Assembly: GCA_937915865.1 (NCBI GenBank)
Contig: CALGIG010000063.1
Span: forward strand, 108,020-172,019
Direction of reading: 5' to 3'
DNA: 64,000 bases
Source: an uncultured Prolixibacteraceae bacterium
Lineage (GTDB): Bacteria > Bacteroidota > Bacteroidia > Bacteroidales > Prolixibacteraceae
Below are positions 36,092 through 44,434 of the stretch, one piece after another; the first letter of the stretch is position 1, and each line of letters begins with the position of its first letter. The notes beneath the pieces are model-generated. The model made no database searches, was not told the origin of the DNA, and saw only the letters and a list, made by a program, of their open reading frames with translations. A program made the translations under genes and the position numbers.

Positions 36092-36817
36092 ATGGAGCCT
36101 AGAAGAATTGAAGAAGCGTGCATTAAATGTAAAGACCGGTGTTGTGCACGTTGTTTTGACGATGGAGAGGAAAACATTTTTAGTAGCCTGACAACAGATG
36201 AACTGGAAATGTTGGTGAAGGAGAAAAGGCATGTTGTTTTTAATGCGGGAGAAACAATTCTAAAACAAAATACTTCGGCTAGCCATGTTGTTTGCATTAA
36301 GCGCGGGCTTGCCAAGATAATAGCCGAAGGAGAAGGAGATAGAAAGCTAATATTGCGTCTTGTTGCCAATCATGCTATTCTTACCGGTGGCGGAATATTC
36401 ATTGATGAAATCAGACATTTTACAGTTCAGGCTGTAACTCAGGTTGAATGTTGTTTTATCGATTCCGAGAAAATTTATGAATTGGTCTCGAATAATAGTC
36501 GGTTTGCATTTGAACTGCTGAAGTTGAACAACCAGCAAAATGTTCAGATGTTGAATAATTTGGTTGGTATTACTCAAAAATATATGCCCGGACGCGTGTC
36601 TGATTTACTTCTGTATTTGAAAAACGATATTTTCCTTTGTAATCCTTTTGATACCAGGCTGTCACGTCAGGAATTGGCTGATATGACCGGTATGACCATG
36701 GAAAGTTTTATAAGGATTTTGAAGGAATTTAAGTCCTCAGGAATAATAGCTGTTGACGGACCAACAATTCACGTTCTTGATGAAGATGCCTTACATTTAA
36801 TAAGCCGTAAAGGATAA
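36092..36817 (+). CDS. Crp/Fnr family regulator with N-terminal cysteine cluster
   Basis: A 241-aa transcription regulator. Residues 45-150 form a cyclic-nucleotide-binding-type beta-roll (VVFNAGETILKQ), a long dimerisation helix follows, and a winged helix-turn-helix occupies about 185-235 (LSRQELADMTGMTMESFIRILKEF). The N-terminus has CIKCKDRCCARC, five or more cysteines spaced like an iron-sulfur ligand set, which would suit an oxygen or redox sensor of the FNR type. It lies just upstream of a block of multiheme cytochrome genes on the same strand, so regulation of anaerobic respiration is the likely job; that is inference. Confidence 0.9.
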   Translation: MEPRRIEEACIKCKDRCCARCFDDGEENIFSSLTTDELEMLVKEKRHVVFNAGETILKQNTSASHVVCIKRGLAKIIAEGEGDRKLILRLVANHAILTGGGIFIDEIRHFTVQAVTQVECCFIDSEKIYELVSNNSRFAFELLKLNNQQNVQMLNNLVGITQKYMPGRVSDLLLYLKNDIFLCNPFDTRLSRQELADMTGMTMESFIRILKEFKSSGIIAVDGPTIHVLDEDALHLISRKG

Positions 36818-36849
36818 GAATAATGAATTGATATTTGTCAATCCTTTTT

Positions 36850-36868
36850 TTGTCTTTAATCAAGACAA
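36850..36868. promoter_or_regulatory. Palindrome TTGTCTT-N5-AAGACAA, candidate Crp/Fnr operator
   Basis: A perfect 7-5-7 inverted repeat, about 30 bp after the crp/fnr stop and about 127 bp before the hexaheme cytochrome start. It lacks a following T-run, so an operator is favoured over a terminator. Outer TTG and CAA match the outer bases of Crp/Fnr sites. Confidence 0.4.
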
Positions 36869-36995
36869 CGGCTTGTTTACATCAACCATCCGTTTTCAAT
36901 ATAATCGGTTGTGGTTTCTATTTTAGCTGTGTAAAAAAGCGTTTGTTTAAATACAGCGTTGAAGGATAAAATAATAACCTTAATATACCGATTTT

Positions 36996-38030
36996 ATGAA
37001 ACTTAACAATTTTAGTAAGCTTTTGCTTTCGGCTTTTGTAATGGTTTTCTTTGCGTCTTCCTGTGTGAAAGAAGGTCCTATGGGTCCGGCTGGAAAAGAT
37101 GGAACCAATGGTACTGACGGTGTTGATGGAGATGCAGGAACTGTAACTTGTCTTGCTTGTCATTCGGGGACAAAAATGGACCAGAAAAAGGCGGAATTTT
37201 ACATGTCAGAACACAGTGCTGGTGCTGTTGCTGTTGAGTCTGAAGGGGGTAATGCTTCTTGTAACCGTTGCCATTCATCCGAAGGATTTATTGAATATGC
37301 TACCCTTGGCGTTACAACTACCGTTGCAAGCCCAAGTGCGTGGGAGTGTGCAACATGTCATGGACTTCATCAGACTTTTGAGGCTACAGATTATGCATTA
37401 CGTTTAGGCGCTGCAGCTGTTGTTTCAAATGTTGATGCTACATACAAATTTGATTTTAAAAACAACAGTAACCTTTGTGTGAATTGTCATCAAGCCAGAA
37501 CGGCTGAACCAAACAAAGCGAAGCCTGGTACTACTTTCGCTTTGAGTACTCGAATTGGACCGCACCACGGGCCACAGGGAAACTTAGTAGCTGGTAAAGA
37601 TTTTGCTGAAATTGCCGGCTCTGTTGCATATCCTGCTGCAGGAACTTCCAAACATTACACTGCTGCATGTACTGGGTGTCACATGGCTACCTATGATGCA
37701 ACTGCAAAACAGGGAGGACACTCTTTGATCCCAAGTCTAAAAGCTTGTAACACATGTCATAATGCGACTGATAAGAACTTTGACCACAACGGTGTGCAGA
37801 CAGAAATTGCTGCCGACATTATTAAATTACGTGATCTTTTGGTGGCTAAAGGGTTAGTAAAATTGAATACGGATGGTACATATTCTGCTGTTTCAGGTTC
37901 ATTCCCGATGGTTCAGGCACAAGCTGCATATAATTATTTTGGGTTGGTTGACGACAGAAGTAATGGTGTTCACAACCCACCTTACATCAGGGCACTTCTT
38001 CTTAATTCAATTGAAGCTCTTAGTAAATAA
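36996..38030 (+). CDS. Hexaheme c-type cytochrome lipoprotein with collagen-like N-terminus
   Basis: A 344-aa lipoprotein (FASSC lipobox at about residue 23) followed by GPMGPAGKDGTNGTDGVDG, seven Gly-X-Y triplets, then six CXXCH heme-binding motifs: CLACH, CNRCH, CATCH, CVNCH, CTGCH, CNTCH. Many further His residues could be distal ligands. The mature protein would be anchored to a membrane, probably the outer one. It starts a set with a monoheme lipoprotein and a beta-barrel. The family is not one I can name; an electron-transfer role is clear from the hemes, partner and direction are not. Confidence 0.88.
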   Translation: MKLNNFSKLLLSAFVMVFFASSCVKEGPMGPAGKDGTNGTDGVDGDAGTVTCLACHSGTKMDQKKAEFYMSEHSAGAVAVESEGGNASCNRCHSSEGFIEYATLGVTTTVASPSAWECATCHGLHQTFEATDYALRLGAAAVVSNVDATYKFDFKNNSNLCVNCHQARTAEPNKAKPGTTFALSTRIGPHHGPQGNLVAGKDFAEIAGSVAYPAAGTSKHYTAACTGCHMATYDATAKQGGHSLIPSLKACNTCHNATDKNFDHNGVQTEIAADIIKLRDLLVAKGLVKLNTDGTYSAVSGSFPMVQAQAAYNYFGLVDDRSNGVHNPPYIRALLLNSIEALSK

Positions 38031-38043
38031 GGTGCTATATTAT

Positions 38044-38084
38044 TATAGAAAAGACTTTGACTTTTTGACGAAGTCTTTTCTATA
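38044..38084 (+). terminator. Hairpin after hexaheme lipoprotein gene
   Basis: TATAGAAAAGACTT (38044-38057) pairs perfectly with AAGTCTTTTCTATA (38071-38084). It starts 14 bases after the stop codon. It could terminate or attenuate transcription into the two following genes. Confidence 0.7.
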
Positions 38085-38186
38085 TGAGTTATAAAAAAGT
38101 TGATGCAATGAGATTAACTAATTCTGGATTAGTAAAAAAATCACGAACAGTTAGTTTTATGTGACAATATATAAAAGCAAAATCTC

Positions 38187-38552
38187 ATGAAAAGACATAA
38201 TATAATCCTTATTTTAGCTTTGTTGGGTTTATTTTTTTCTGGTTGCAAGTACGATTTTGTATTGCCGGTTGAGACTACTCCAGTTGATAACGGAGGACAA
38301 CCAATCAGTTTTGCGACGCAGGTTATACCAATTCTGGAATCAAAGTGTACCACTTGCCATAATGGGCAGGCTCCTTTGATGTCTGCAAGTGCCGCTTATT
38401 CACAGCTGGTACCAGCTTATGTAAATACAACTACTCCCTCCAGTAGTATATTGTATGTAAATGCCTCTTCAGGAACACACTACGCTAAAGTATCTTCTTC
38501 TCAGGCAGCCATCATACTACAGTGGATAACAGAAGGGGCTAAAAACAACTAG
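38187..38552 (+). CDS. Monoheme cytochrome c-type lipoprotein
   Basis: A 121-aa lipoprotein (FFSGC lipobox at about residue 20). The mature part resembles small class-I-like cytochromes attached to surface proteins: ISFATQVIPILESKCTTCHN holds the single CXXCH, and IILQWITEGAKNN closes the domain as in planctomycete-type cytochrome c modules. It sits between the hexaheme lipoprotein and the beta-barrel gene (24-bp gap to the latter), so all three probably act together. Confidence 0.85.
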   Translation: MKRHNIILILALLGLFFSGCKYDFVLPVETTPVDNGGQPISFATQVIPILESKCTTCHNGQAPLMSASAAYSQLVPAYVNTTTPSSSILYVNASSGTHYAKVSSSQAAIILQWITEGAKNN

Positions 38553-38576
38553 TGAAAACACTTTAAATTAGCTGAA

Positions 38577-39497
38577 ATGAAAAAAAATATCATATTAATA
38601 GCTCTTCTTTCATTTATTTCTGTTTTCACTTATGCACAAGAAGAAGCTACCGAGACTAAGGGAGCAAAGGAAAAAGACTACCCTGTAGCTGCAACTTTTG
38701 AAAGTGGCTACCTTATAGATGCCCAGACTGTCGTTGTTCCTGAGAAAAAAACTTTGGAAATGGCAATTCAGCACAAATTCGGAACCATTGAAAATGGACA
38801 TTCTAATCTCTGGGGAATATATGGATCTGCAAATATTCGGCTTGGACTGAATTATGTACCATGTAAAAACGTTCAAATCGGAGCAGGTGTAACCAAACGG
38901 AATATGGCTACCGATGCTAATCTGAAATGGACTGTTCTTCAACAAACCAGAAAAGATAAAATTCCAGTTTCAGTTGCGCTTTTCGGAAATGTAGCAGTGG
39001 ATGGAAGACCTGTCAGCGCTTTTGCCTCAGGAATGGTTCGCGAGGCATATTCAGGTCCGGTTTATCATTATCGATTTCCTGATCGGTTAAGTTATTTTTC
39101 GCAGTTGATTGTTGCCCGCAAGTTTAATAAATGGCTTTCGTTACAAGGTGGTGTGAGTTTTACACACTACAATGCTGTACCCGAAGGTTATGATCATGAC
39201 ATTGTAGGTGCGCACTTCAATGGCCGAATTAAAGTTTCACCTCAAGGTTCAATAATTTTTAATTACGACGAACCTTTGAAGATTAAGCAAATATCAGAGC
39301 AGCTTGATTGGACTTACCATGCAAAGAGGAACATTGCCTTCGGTTACGAAATTTCGACCGGAACACATGCCTTTCAAATTTACATGGGATCGTCGAATGC
39401 TTTGCTGCCACAGGATAATATGACAATGAACCAAAACAAGTTTGATAAAACCGGCTTGTTGATAGGTTTTGTCATCACAAGACTTTGGGCGTATTAA
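38577..39497 (+). CDS. DUF5777-type outer membrane beta-barrel protein
   Basis: A 306-aa protein with a signal peptide (FTYAQEE) and a body of alternating amphipathic strands ending in FVITRLWAY, as expected for an outer membrane barrel with terminal aromatic residue. Blocks such as MAIQHKFGTIENG and LYGSANIRLGLNYVP-like strands match the DUF5777 family found beside c-type cytochromes in Bacteroidota. It could embed or dock the upstream heme lipoproteins, but unlike MtrB it is short. Last gene before a strong terminator. Confidence 0.8.
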   Translation: MKKNIILIALLSFISVFTYAQEEATETKGAKEKDYPVAATFESGYLIDAQTVVVPEKKTLEMAIQHKFGTIENGHSNLWGIYGSANIRLGLNYVPCKNVQIGAGVTKRNMATDANLKWTVLQQTRKDKIPVSVALFGNVAVDGRPVSAFASGMVREAYSGPVYHYRFPDRLSYFSQLIVARKFNKWLSLQGGVSFTHYNAVPEGYDHDIVGAHFNGRIKVSPQGSIIFNYDEPLKIKQISEQLDWTYHAKRNIAFGYEISTGTHAFQIYMGSSNALLPQDNMTMNQNKFDKTGLLIGFVITRLWAY

Positions 39498-39536
39498 TTT
39501 ATTTGGGAATTAATTTTAAGTGTTTTTTTGATGTTG

Positions 39537-39576
39537 ATGGTAATATTCCTCTAATCAGGATATTACCATTTTTTTA
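39537..39576 (+). terminator. Terminator after the beta-barrel gene
   Basis: ATGGTAATAT (39537-39546) and ATATTACCAT (39560-39569) form a 10-bp stem followed by seven T residues. Confidence 0.9.
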
Positions 39577-39745
39577 ATTCACTGTTCAATTTTTGAATAA
39601 TTTATTTTTATCGGTCAAATGGAACAGCCATAATCGAAAAGATATTCTCGCAGATTTGGTTGGCATTTGCCAAATTGTGACAACCTCATGATTAATTCCC
39701 AACGGAGATATCCTCGTTGGTTTATTAAACTTTAAATTAAAAGTT

Positions 39746-40687
39746 GTGAAATATTTTATAGTCCTTTTTGCTTGGCTTTCTTTAACCTGTTTAACATTTC
39801 GGGTTGTTGAGGCGCAGTCGTATCAGAATGCACTCCATCATCAATGTTTGAAATGTCATTCCCAGCAAACCTACAGTTTTCATAATTCGGTTACGAATAA
39901 GGAAGTAAAGCGATTGATGAATCCGTATTACATTTTAGACACGGTTGCTTTAGTTAAAGGTGTGCATAAGCAATTTGATTGTACCGACTGTCACTCTTCC
40001 GAATATGCCACTTATCCGCACCAGGCTAATTTGAAACTTGAGCCATTAAACACATGCTTAGATTGTCATGGGGGAGATGCATCTTTTGCAAAATATCAAT
40101 TCGAACGAATTGATGAGGAATTTAAAAAGAGTGTACACTATAAAGTATACGGAGAGAATTTTACCTGTTCGAAATGTCACAGCCAGCATACTTATGTTGC
40201 AACAGCCCGTAACAGCAGTAATGTTCTCGAAATTGTTGATTACAGCAACAAAATGTGTTTATCCTGTCATAACGACATGAAAAAATATGAGCTTGTAGCT
40301 GGTCATGAAAATCCTAAGCTTGTACAAATTCATAGTTGGTTGCCAAATCAACAATTACATTTCCAGCATGTAAGGTGTATCGAGTGCCATACTGAAGTTG
40401 CTGATAGTTTAATGGTATCTCATAATATTTTAAGTAAAGACAAAGCTTTGCGTAAGTGTGTTGAATGTCATTCAGCAAATTCAAAATTAAAAGCTTCGTT
40501 GTATAAATATCAAAACTTGCAAAAAAGGGGAGAAGGAACCGAATTGGCAACTGTTCCTATGGGCGAGTCATATATTATTGGATCACATCAGATTCCGGTC
40601 CTAAAAACAATTAGTGTCATCATTTTTCTTTTGACTTTAACCGGAATAGTAATTCACAGCATTTTCAGAATTATTAAAAAGAAATAA
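39746..40687 (+). CDS. Heptaheme cytochrome c with C-terminal membrane anchor
   Basis: A 313-aa protein starting at GTG, with a signal peptide (ending VVEAQ), seven CXXCH motifs (CLKCH, CTDCH, CLDCH, CSKCH, CLSCH, CIECH, CVECH), and one transmembrane helix near the C-terminus (VLKTISVIIFLLTLTGIVIH) followed by a basic tail, so the hemes face the periplasm. It starts one base before the cytochrome b gene, and the two probably form a quinol-oxidising or quinone-reducing membrane complex. Confidence 0.88.
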   Translation: MKYFIVLFAWLSLTCLTFRVVEAQSYQNALHHQCLKCHSQQTYSFHNSVTNKEVKRLMNPYYILDTVALVKGVHKQFDCTDCHSSEYATYPHQANLKLEPLNTCLDCHGGDASFAKYQFERIDEEFKKSVHYKVYGENFTCSKCHSQHTYVATARNSSNVLEIVDYSNKMCLSCHNDMKKYELVAGHENPKLVQIHSWLPNQQLHFQHVRCIECHTEVADSLMVSHNILSKDKALRKCVECHSANSKLKASLYKYQNLQKRGEGTELATVPMGESYIIGSHQIPVLKTISVIIFLLTLTGIVIHSIFRIIKKK

Positions 40688-40688
40688 T

Positions 40689-41303
40689 ATGAGCGAAAAA
40701 GTTTATTTCTATCCTGCTTGGTTGAGAATATGGCATGGATTCAATGCTCTGGGAATTATAACGTTGATTATTACCGGACTATCTATGCAGTCGAGCGTTG
40801 AAGCTTCGCAGGTAATTGGTTTCAACCTGATTGTAAGTCTTCATAATATCGCTGGTATTGTTGTGATTTTGAGTTATTTACTATATTTTACAGGAAATAT
40901 TGTTACTCCTAATGGAAAGTTCTATAGATTAAAACGTCAGGGATTTTTTAAAAGGCCGGTTAGGCAGGCTATGTATTATGCCTGGGGTATGTTTCATGGG
41001 CAGAAGTCGCCTTATCCTTTATCCGAGAGACGGAAGTTTAATCCGTTACAGAAGTATTTTTACATTTTGGTAATGTATTTCTCAGTACCAGTTGTTATTG
41101 TTACAGGTTTGGGGCTTTTGTTCCCTGAAGTAATTATCGATAAAATTTACATGTTTAGTGGTGTGTTGGTTACAGCGGTTTTACATTCGGCCATGGGATT
41201 TCTTATTTCAATTTTCCTGATTATCCACCTTTATGTGGCTTCTATTGGTAAATCACCTTTACAAAATTTTAAAAGTATCGTTACTGGCTGGCACCACATT
41301 TAA
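40689..41303 (+). CDS. Cytochrome b subunit (FdnI/PhsC/hydrogenase cytochrome b-like)
   Basis: A 204-aa membrane protein with four to five helices. WLRIWHGFNALGIITLIITGLSM holds a His in helix 1; further candidate heme-b ligands are SLHNIAG, VLHSAMGF and IIHLYVAS. This is the pattern of di-heme cytochrome b subunits that exchange electrons with menaquinone. It begins one base after the heptaheme gene stop, indicating translational coupling, and ends at a nested hairpin. Confidence 0.88.
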   Translation: MSEKVYFYPAWLRIWHGFNALGIITLIITGLSMQSSVEASQVIGFNLIVSLHNIAGIVVILSYLLYFTGNIVTPNGKFYRLKRQGFFKRPVRQAMYYAWGMFHGQKSPYPLSERRKFNPLQKYFYILVMYFSVPVVIVTGLGLLFPEVIIDKIYMFSGVLVTAVLHSAMGFLISIFLIIHLYVASIGKSPLQNFKSIVTGWHHI

Positions 41304-41338
41304 ATTTTTATATTGCTGGATTCGGGGGGAGATTAATC

Positions 41339-41403
41339 AAACCTGGTTAAGAAAATGATACTAAAGCATACAGCTTTTTGTATCAGTTTTCTGCCAGGTT
41401 TTT
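41339..41403 (+). terminator. Nested hairpin after cytochrome b gene
   Basis: AAACCTGG pairs with CCAGGTTT and, within it, TGATAC pairs with GTATCA; a T-run follows. It separates the heptaheme/cytochrome b pair from the 19-heme gene. Confidence 0.75.
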
Positions 41404-41511
41404 GCTTTTCTTTTGCGAAATATTTGATACTGATTTGATAAATGTCATTCGCTGAAGTAATGATAACATCTGGATTTTCAGGATTTTTACGTGCATAAAT
41501 GTGAGGATATT

Positions 41512-44325
41512 ATGTTGGCGGATTTTAGATTGAAAACTTCATTGATTTTTATATCACGACTTCTGATTTTACTTGGTCTTTTACTTGTCCAGTCGCTGGG
41601 AATAAAGGCTCAGACAAACGATGACTGTTTATCGTGTCATGATGATGCAACTTTATCGAAAATCAGGGCTGGAAAGAAAGTTTCCCTGTATGTAAAACCA
41701 GATGCCCTTCAGCATTCAGTTCACAAGGGCGTTGATTGCGCAGCTTGCCATACCGATGCAGTTGTTAAAGACTTTCCTCATCCGGAAACACTTAAACCGG
41801 TTAATTGTGGTAATTGTCACGCTGATGCAAAAGAGAAATACTTCAGAGGTATACATGGAAAGGCATTTTTGGCAAACGAACCTTATGCCCCAAGTTGTAA
41901 AGAATGTCATGGAACGCACGATATTTTAAAGTCAGACCAGCCTACCTCACGAACCTATAAAATGAATATTCCTATTTTATGTGGTTCGTGCCATAAGGAA
42001 GGGGCCCCTGTTGCACGTAATTACAACATTTCTCAGCACAATATTCTTGAAAATTATAGCGAAGGTATTCACGGGCAGGGCATTTATAAAAAAGGGCTGA
42101 TTGTATCGGCTACTTGTAATAATTGTCATGGGAACCACCTTATTTTACCGCACACCAATGTAGCTTCAACCACTTCGCCTCAAAACATTGCCGCAACTTG
42201 TATGCAATGCCATGCCCGTATTGAAGATGTTCATGTTAAGGTGATAAATAAAGAGCTTTGGGAAAAGAAACCAGGAGCAATTCCAGCTTGTACATCATGT
42301 CATCCTCCGCATAAAGTTGAACTGAAAAATTTAGCCTCAACAATTTCTGATAATACCTGTCTTAAATGTCATTCAGGCAATAATACGCATAAAGTAATAG
42401 ATGGAAAGTCGGTCTCACTAAATGTTGATATAAACGAGCTTGCTGCGTCAACTCATAAAAATATTACCTGTGTAAAATGTCACTCCGATGTTTCTCTACA
42501 TGCCAATAACCGCCCATGCGAAACAGCCGGAAAAGTTGATTGTTCGGCTTGTCATGCTGAGGAATCGGATGTTTACTTCTCAAGTGGACATGGACAAGCA
42601 TATTTTAATAAGAAGCAAAATGCACCTTATTGTACCGATTGTCATGGCACTCATGGGGTCAAGCCAAAAGAAGATGAGAATTCGCCTGTTTACAGGGCTT
42701 CAATACCTAAGTTGTGTGGCGAATGTCATCAAAAAAATGGTAAAGCTGTTCAAGGCACCAATTTAAAGGAAGTGGATGCGTTGCACGACTATTCGTCGAG
42801 TGTTCATGGACGTAGTTTGGCTGAAAAAGGTTTATTATCGGCAGCTGTATGTACCGACTGCCATACAACTCACTTTAATCTGAAACAATCTGACGAACGT
42901 TCATCGGTAAATCCCAGGAATATTGCAGCAACCTGTGGATCATGCCATAAAGGCATTTACAATGAATATATGGCCAGCGATCATGCTTACAAAGCTAATG
43001 ATGGTAATAACGAGATGAAATATCCGACCTGCGAGACTTGCCATACAGCCCACAATATTTCGGAAGTGCATAAGGATAAATTTATGGCAGAAATTACGAC
43101 ACAATGTGGTAAATGCCATACCAAGCTTGCTGAAACATATCTTGAAACATATCACGGCAAGGTGTATCAGTTGGGTTATATGCAGGCTGCACGTTGTTCT
43201 GATTGTCATGGCGCTCATAAAATATACAACATTCGTAACCCCAAGTCGTCGGTTGGACCAGAAAATATTGTTGCAACCTGCCAAAAGTGCCACGCAGATG
43301 CAAGCAAACGTTTTACAGGTTATCTGACTCATGCAACTCATAATAATAAGTCGAAATTCCCATGGTTGTTTTATACTTTCTGGGCGATGACTGGTTTGTT
43401 GGTTAGTGTATTTATTTTCTTTGGGGTACATACTTTATTATGGTTACCACGATCGATACAGGCAATGAGAAAGAAAAAAGCTCATTCAAAAGAAATAGGA
43501 GAGAAGGTGTATGTCCGTAGGTTTACAAGAAGTCAGAGTATCACACATATTTTTGTAATTATTAGCTTTTTATCGCTGGCATTTACCGGAATGCTACTGA
43601 AATTTGCCTTTACGCCATGGGCAAAGTTCCTTGTCCAGTTAATTGGAGGGGCCCAGGTTGCTGGTGTTATCCACCGCATGGCGGCTGTAATAACTTTCGG
43701 ATATTTCTTCTATCATGTGGTTTCGCTGTTTAACATGAAGAAAGAAAAAGGAATCAGCTGGAAAAATTTCATTTTCGGAAAAGATACCCTGATGTTCAAT
43801 ACTCAGGATGTGAAGGATTTTGTAGCTTCAATAAAATGGTTTACCGGCCGTGGACCGCGTCCGTCGTATGGAAAATGGACCTATTGGGAGAAGTTTGATT
43901 ACATGGCCGTATTTTGGGGAGTGGTTGTTATAGGTTCAACCGGATTGGTTCTATGGTTCCCGGTATTTTTTACAAAATTTCTTCCCGGATGGTTAATTAA
44001 TGTTGCTCAAATCATTCATAGTGATGAGGCATTACTTGCTGTTGGTTTTATTTTCACCATTCACTTCTTCAATACACATTTGCGGCCCGAGGCTTTCCCG
44101 ATGGATACAGTAATTTTTACAGGGCAGGTTGAGGTTGATGAGTATAAAGCTGATCGTCCACGCGAATTTGAAGAATTGGAAAAAACAGGAAAATTGCCTG
44201 AATATACGACCCAATCTTCATTCTCTGAAAAGAGGATGAAAGTCGTCAAGTTCTTTGGTTATCTTTTCCTTTCGGCAGGTGTAATTCTCGTTTTGCTTAT
44301 CATTTATTCTTTACTTTTCCATTAG
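41512..44325 (+). CDS. 19-heme cytochrome c fused to a cytochrome b membrane domain
   Basis: A 937-aa protein with a signal peptide (ending LGIKAQ). Residues about 30-600 carry 19 CXXCH motifs. The heme region is an internal duplication: VNCGNCHADAKEKYFRGIHG in the first half aligns with VDCSACHAEESDVYFSSGHG in the second, each followed by CxxCHGTH. From about 615 there is a membrane anchor, then a cytochrome b-like domain with four helices (SQSITHIFVIISFLSLAFTG, VAGVIHRMAAVITFG) and a final helix. It would carry electrons from menaquinol to a long periplasmic heme wire. GTG at 41491 would give a longer form; the ATG at 41512 directly precedes the hydrophobic signal. Confidence 0.9.
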   Translation: MLADFRLKTSLIFISRLLILLGLLLVQSLGIKAQTNDDCLSCHDDATLSKIRAGKKVSLYVKPDALQHSVHKGVDCAACHTDAVVKDFPHPETLKPVNCGNCHADAKEKYFRGIHGKAFLANEPYAPSCKECHGTHDILKSDQPTSRTYKMNIPILCGSCHKEGAPVARNYNISQHNILENYSEGIHGQGIYKKGLIVSATCNNCHGNHLILPHTNVASTTSPQNIAATCMQCHARIEDVHVKVINKELWEKKPGAIPACTSCHPPHKVELKNLASTISDNTCLKCHSGNNTHKVIDGKSVSLNVDINELAASTHKNITCVKCHSDVSLHANNRPCETAGKVDCSACHAEESDVYFSSGHGQAYFNKKQNAPYCTDCHGTHGVKPKEDENSPVYRASIPKLCGECHQKNGKAVQGTNLKEVDALHDYSSSVHGRSLAEKGLLSAAVCTDCHTTHFNLKQSDERSSVNPRNIAATCGSCHKGIYNEYMASDHAYKANDGNNEMKYPTCETCHTAHNISEVHKDKFMAEITTQCGKCHTKLAETYLETYHGKVYQLGYMQAARCSDCHGAHKIYNIRNPKSSVGPENIVATCQKCHADASKRFTGYLTHATHNNKSKFPWLFYTFWAMTGLLVSVFIFFGVHTLLWLPRSIQAMRKKKAHSKEIGEKVYVRRFTRSQSITHIFVIISFLSLAFTGMLLKFAFTPWAKFLVQLIGGAQVAGVIHRMAAVITFGYFFYHVVSLFNMKKEKGISWKNFIFGKDTLMFNTQDVKDFVASIKWFTGRGPRPSYGKWTYWEKFDYMAVFWGVVVIGSTGLVLWFPVFFTKFLPGWLINVAQIIHSDEALLAVGFIFTIHFFNTHLRPEAFPMDTVIFTGQVEVDEYKADRPREFEELEKTGKLPEYTTQSSFSEKRMKVVKFFGYLFLSAGVILVLLIIYSLLFH

Positions 44326-44434
44326 CGCTTTGGCATTTGGTGGATTAAATCAGAAAGAACAACTGCTTCTATAATTTTTCTGATACAAAGTAATAAATGA
44401 GTTTGGATTAGAAACCCTAAATAAAAACAGGTAT

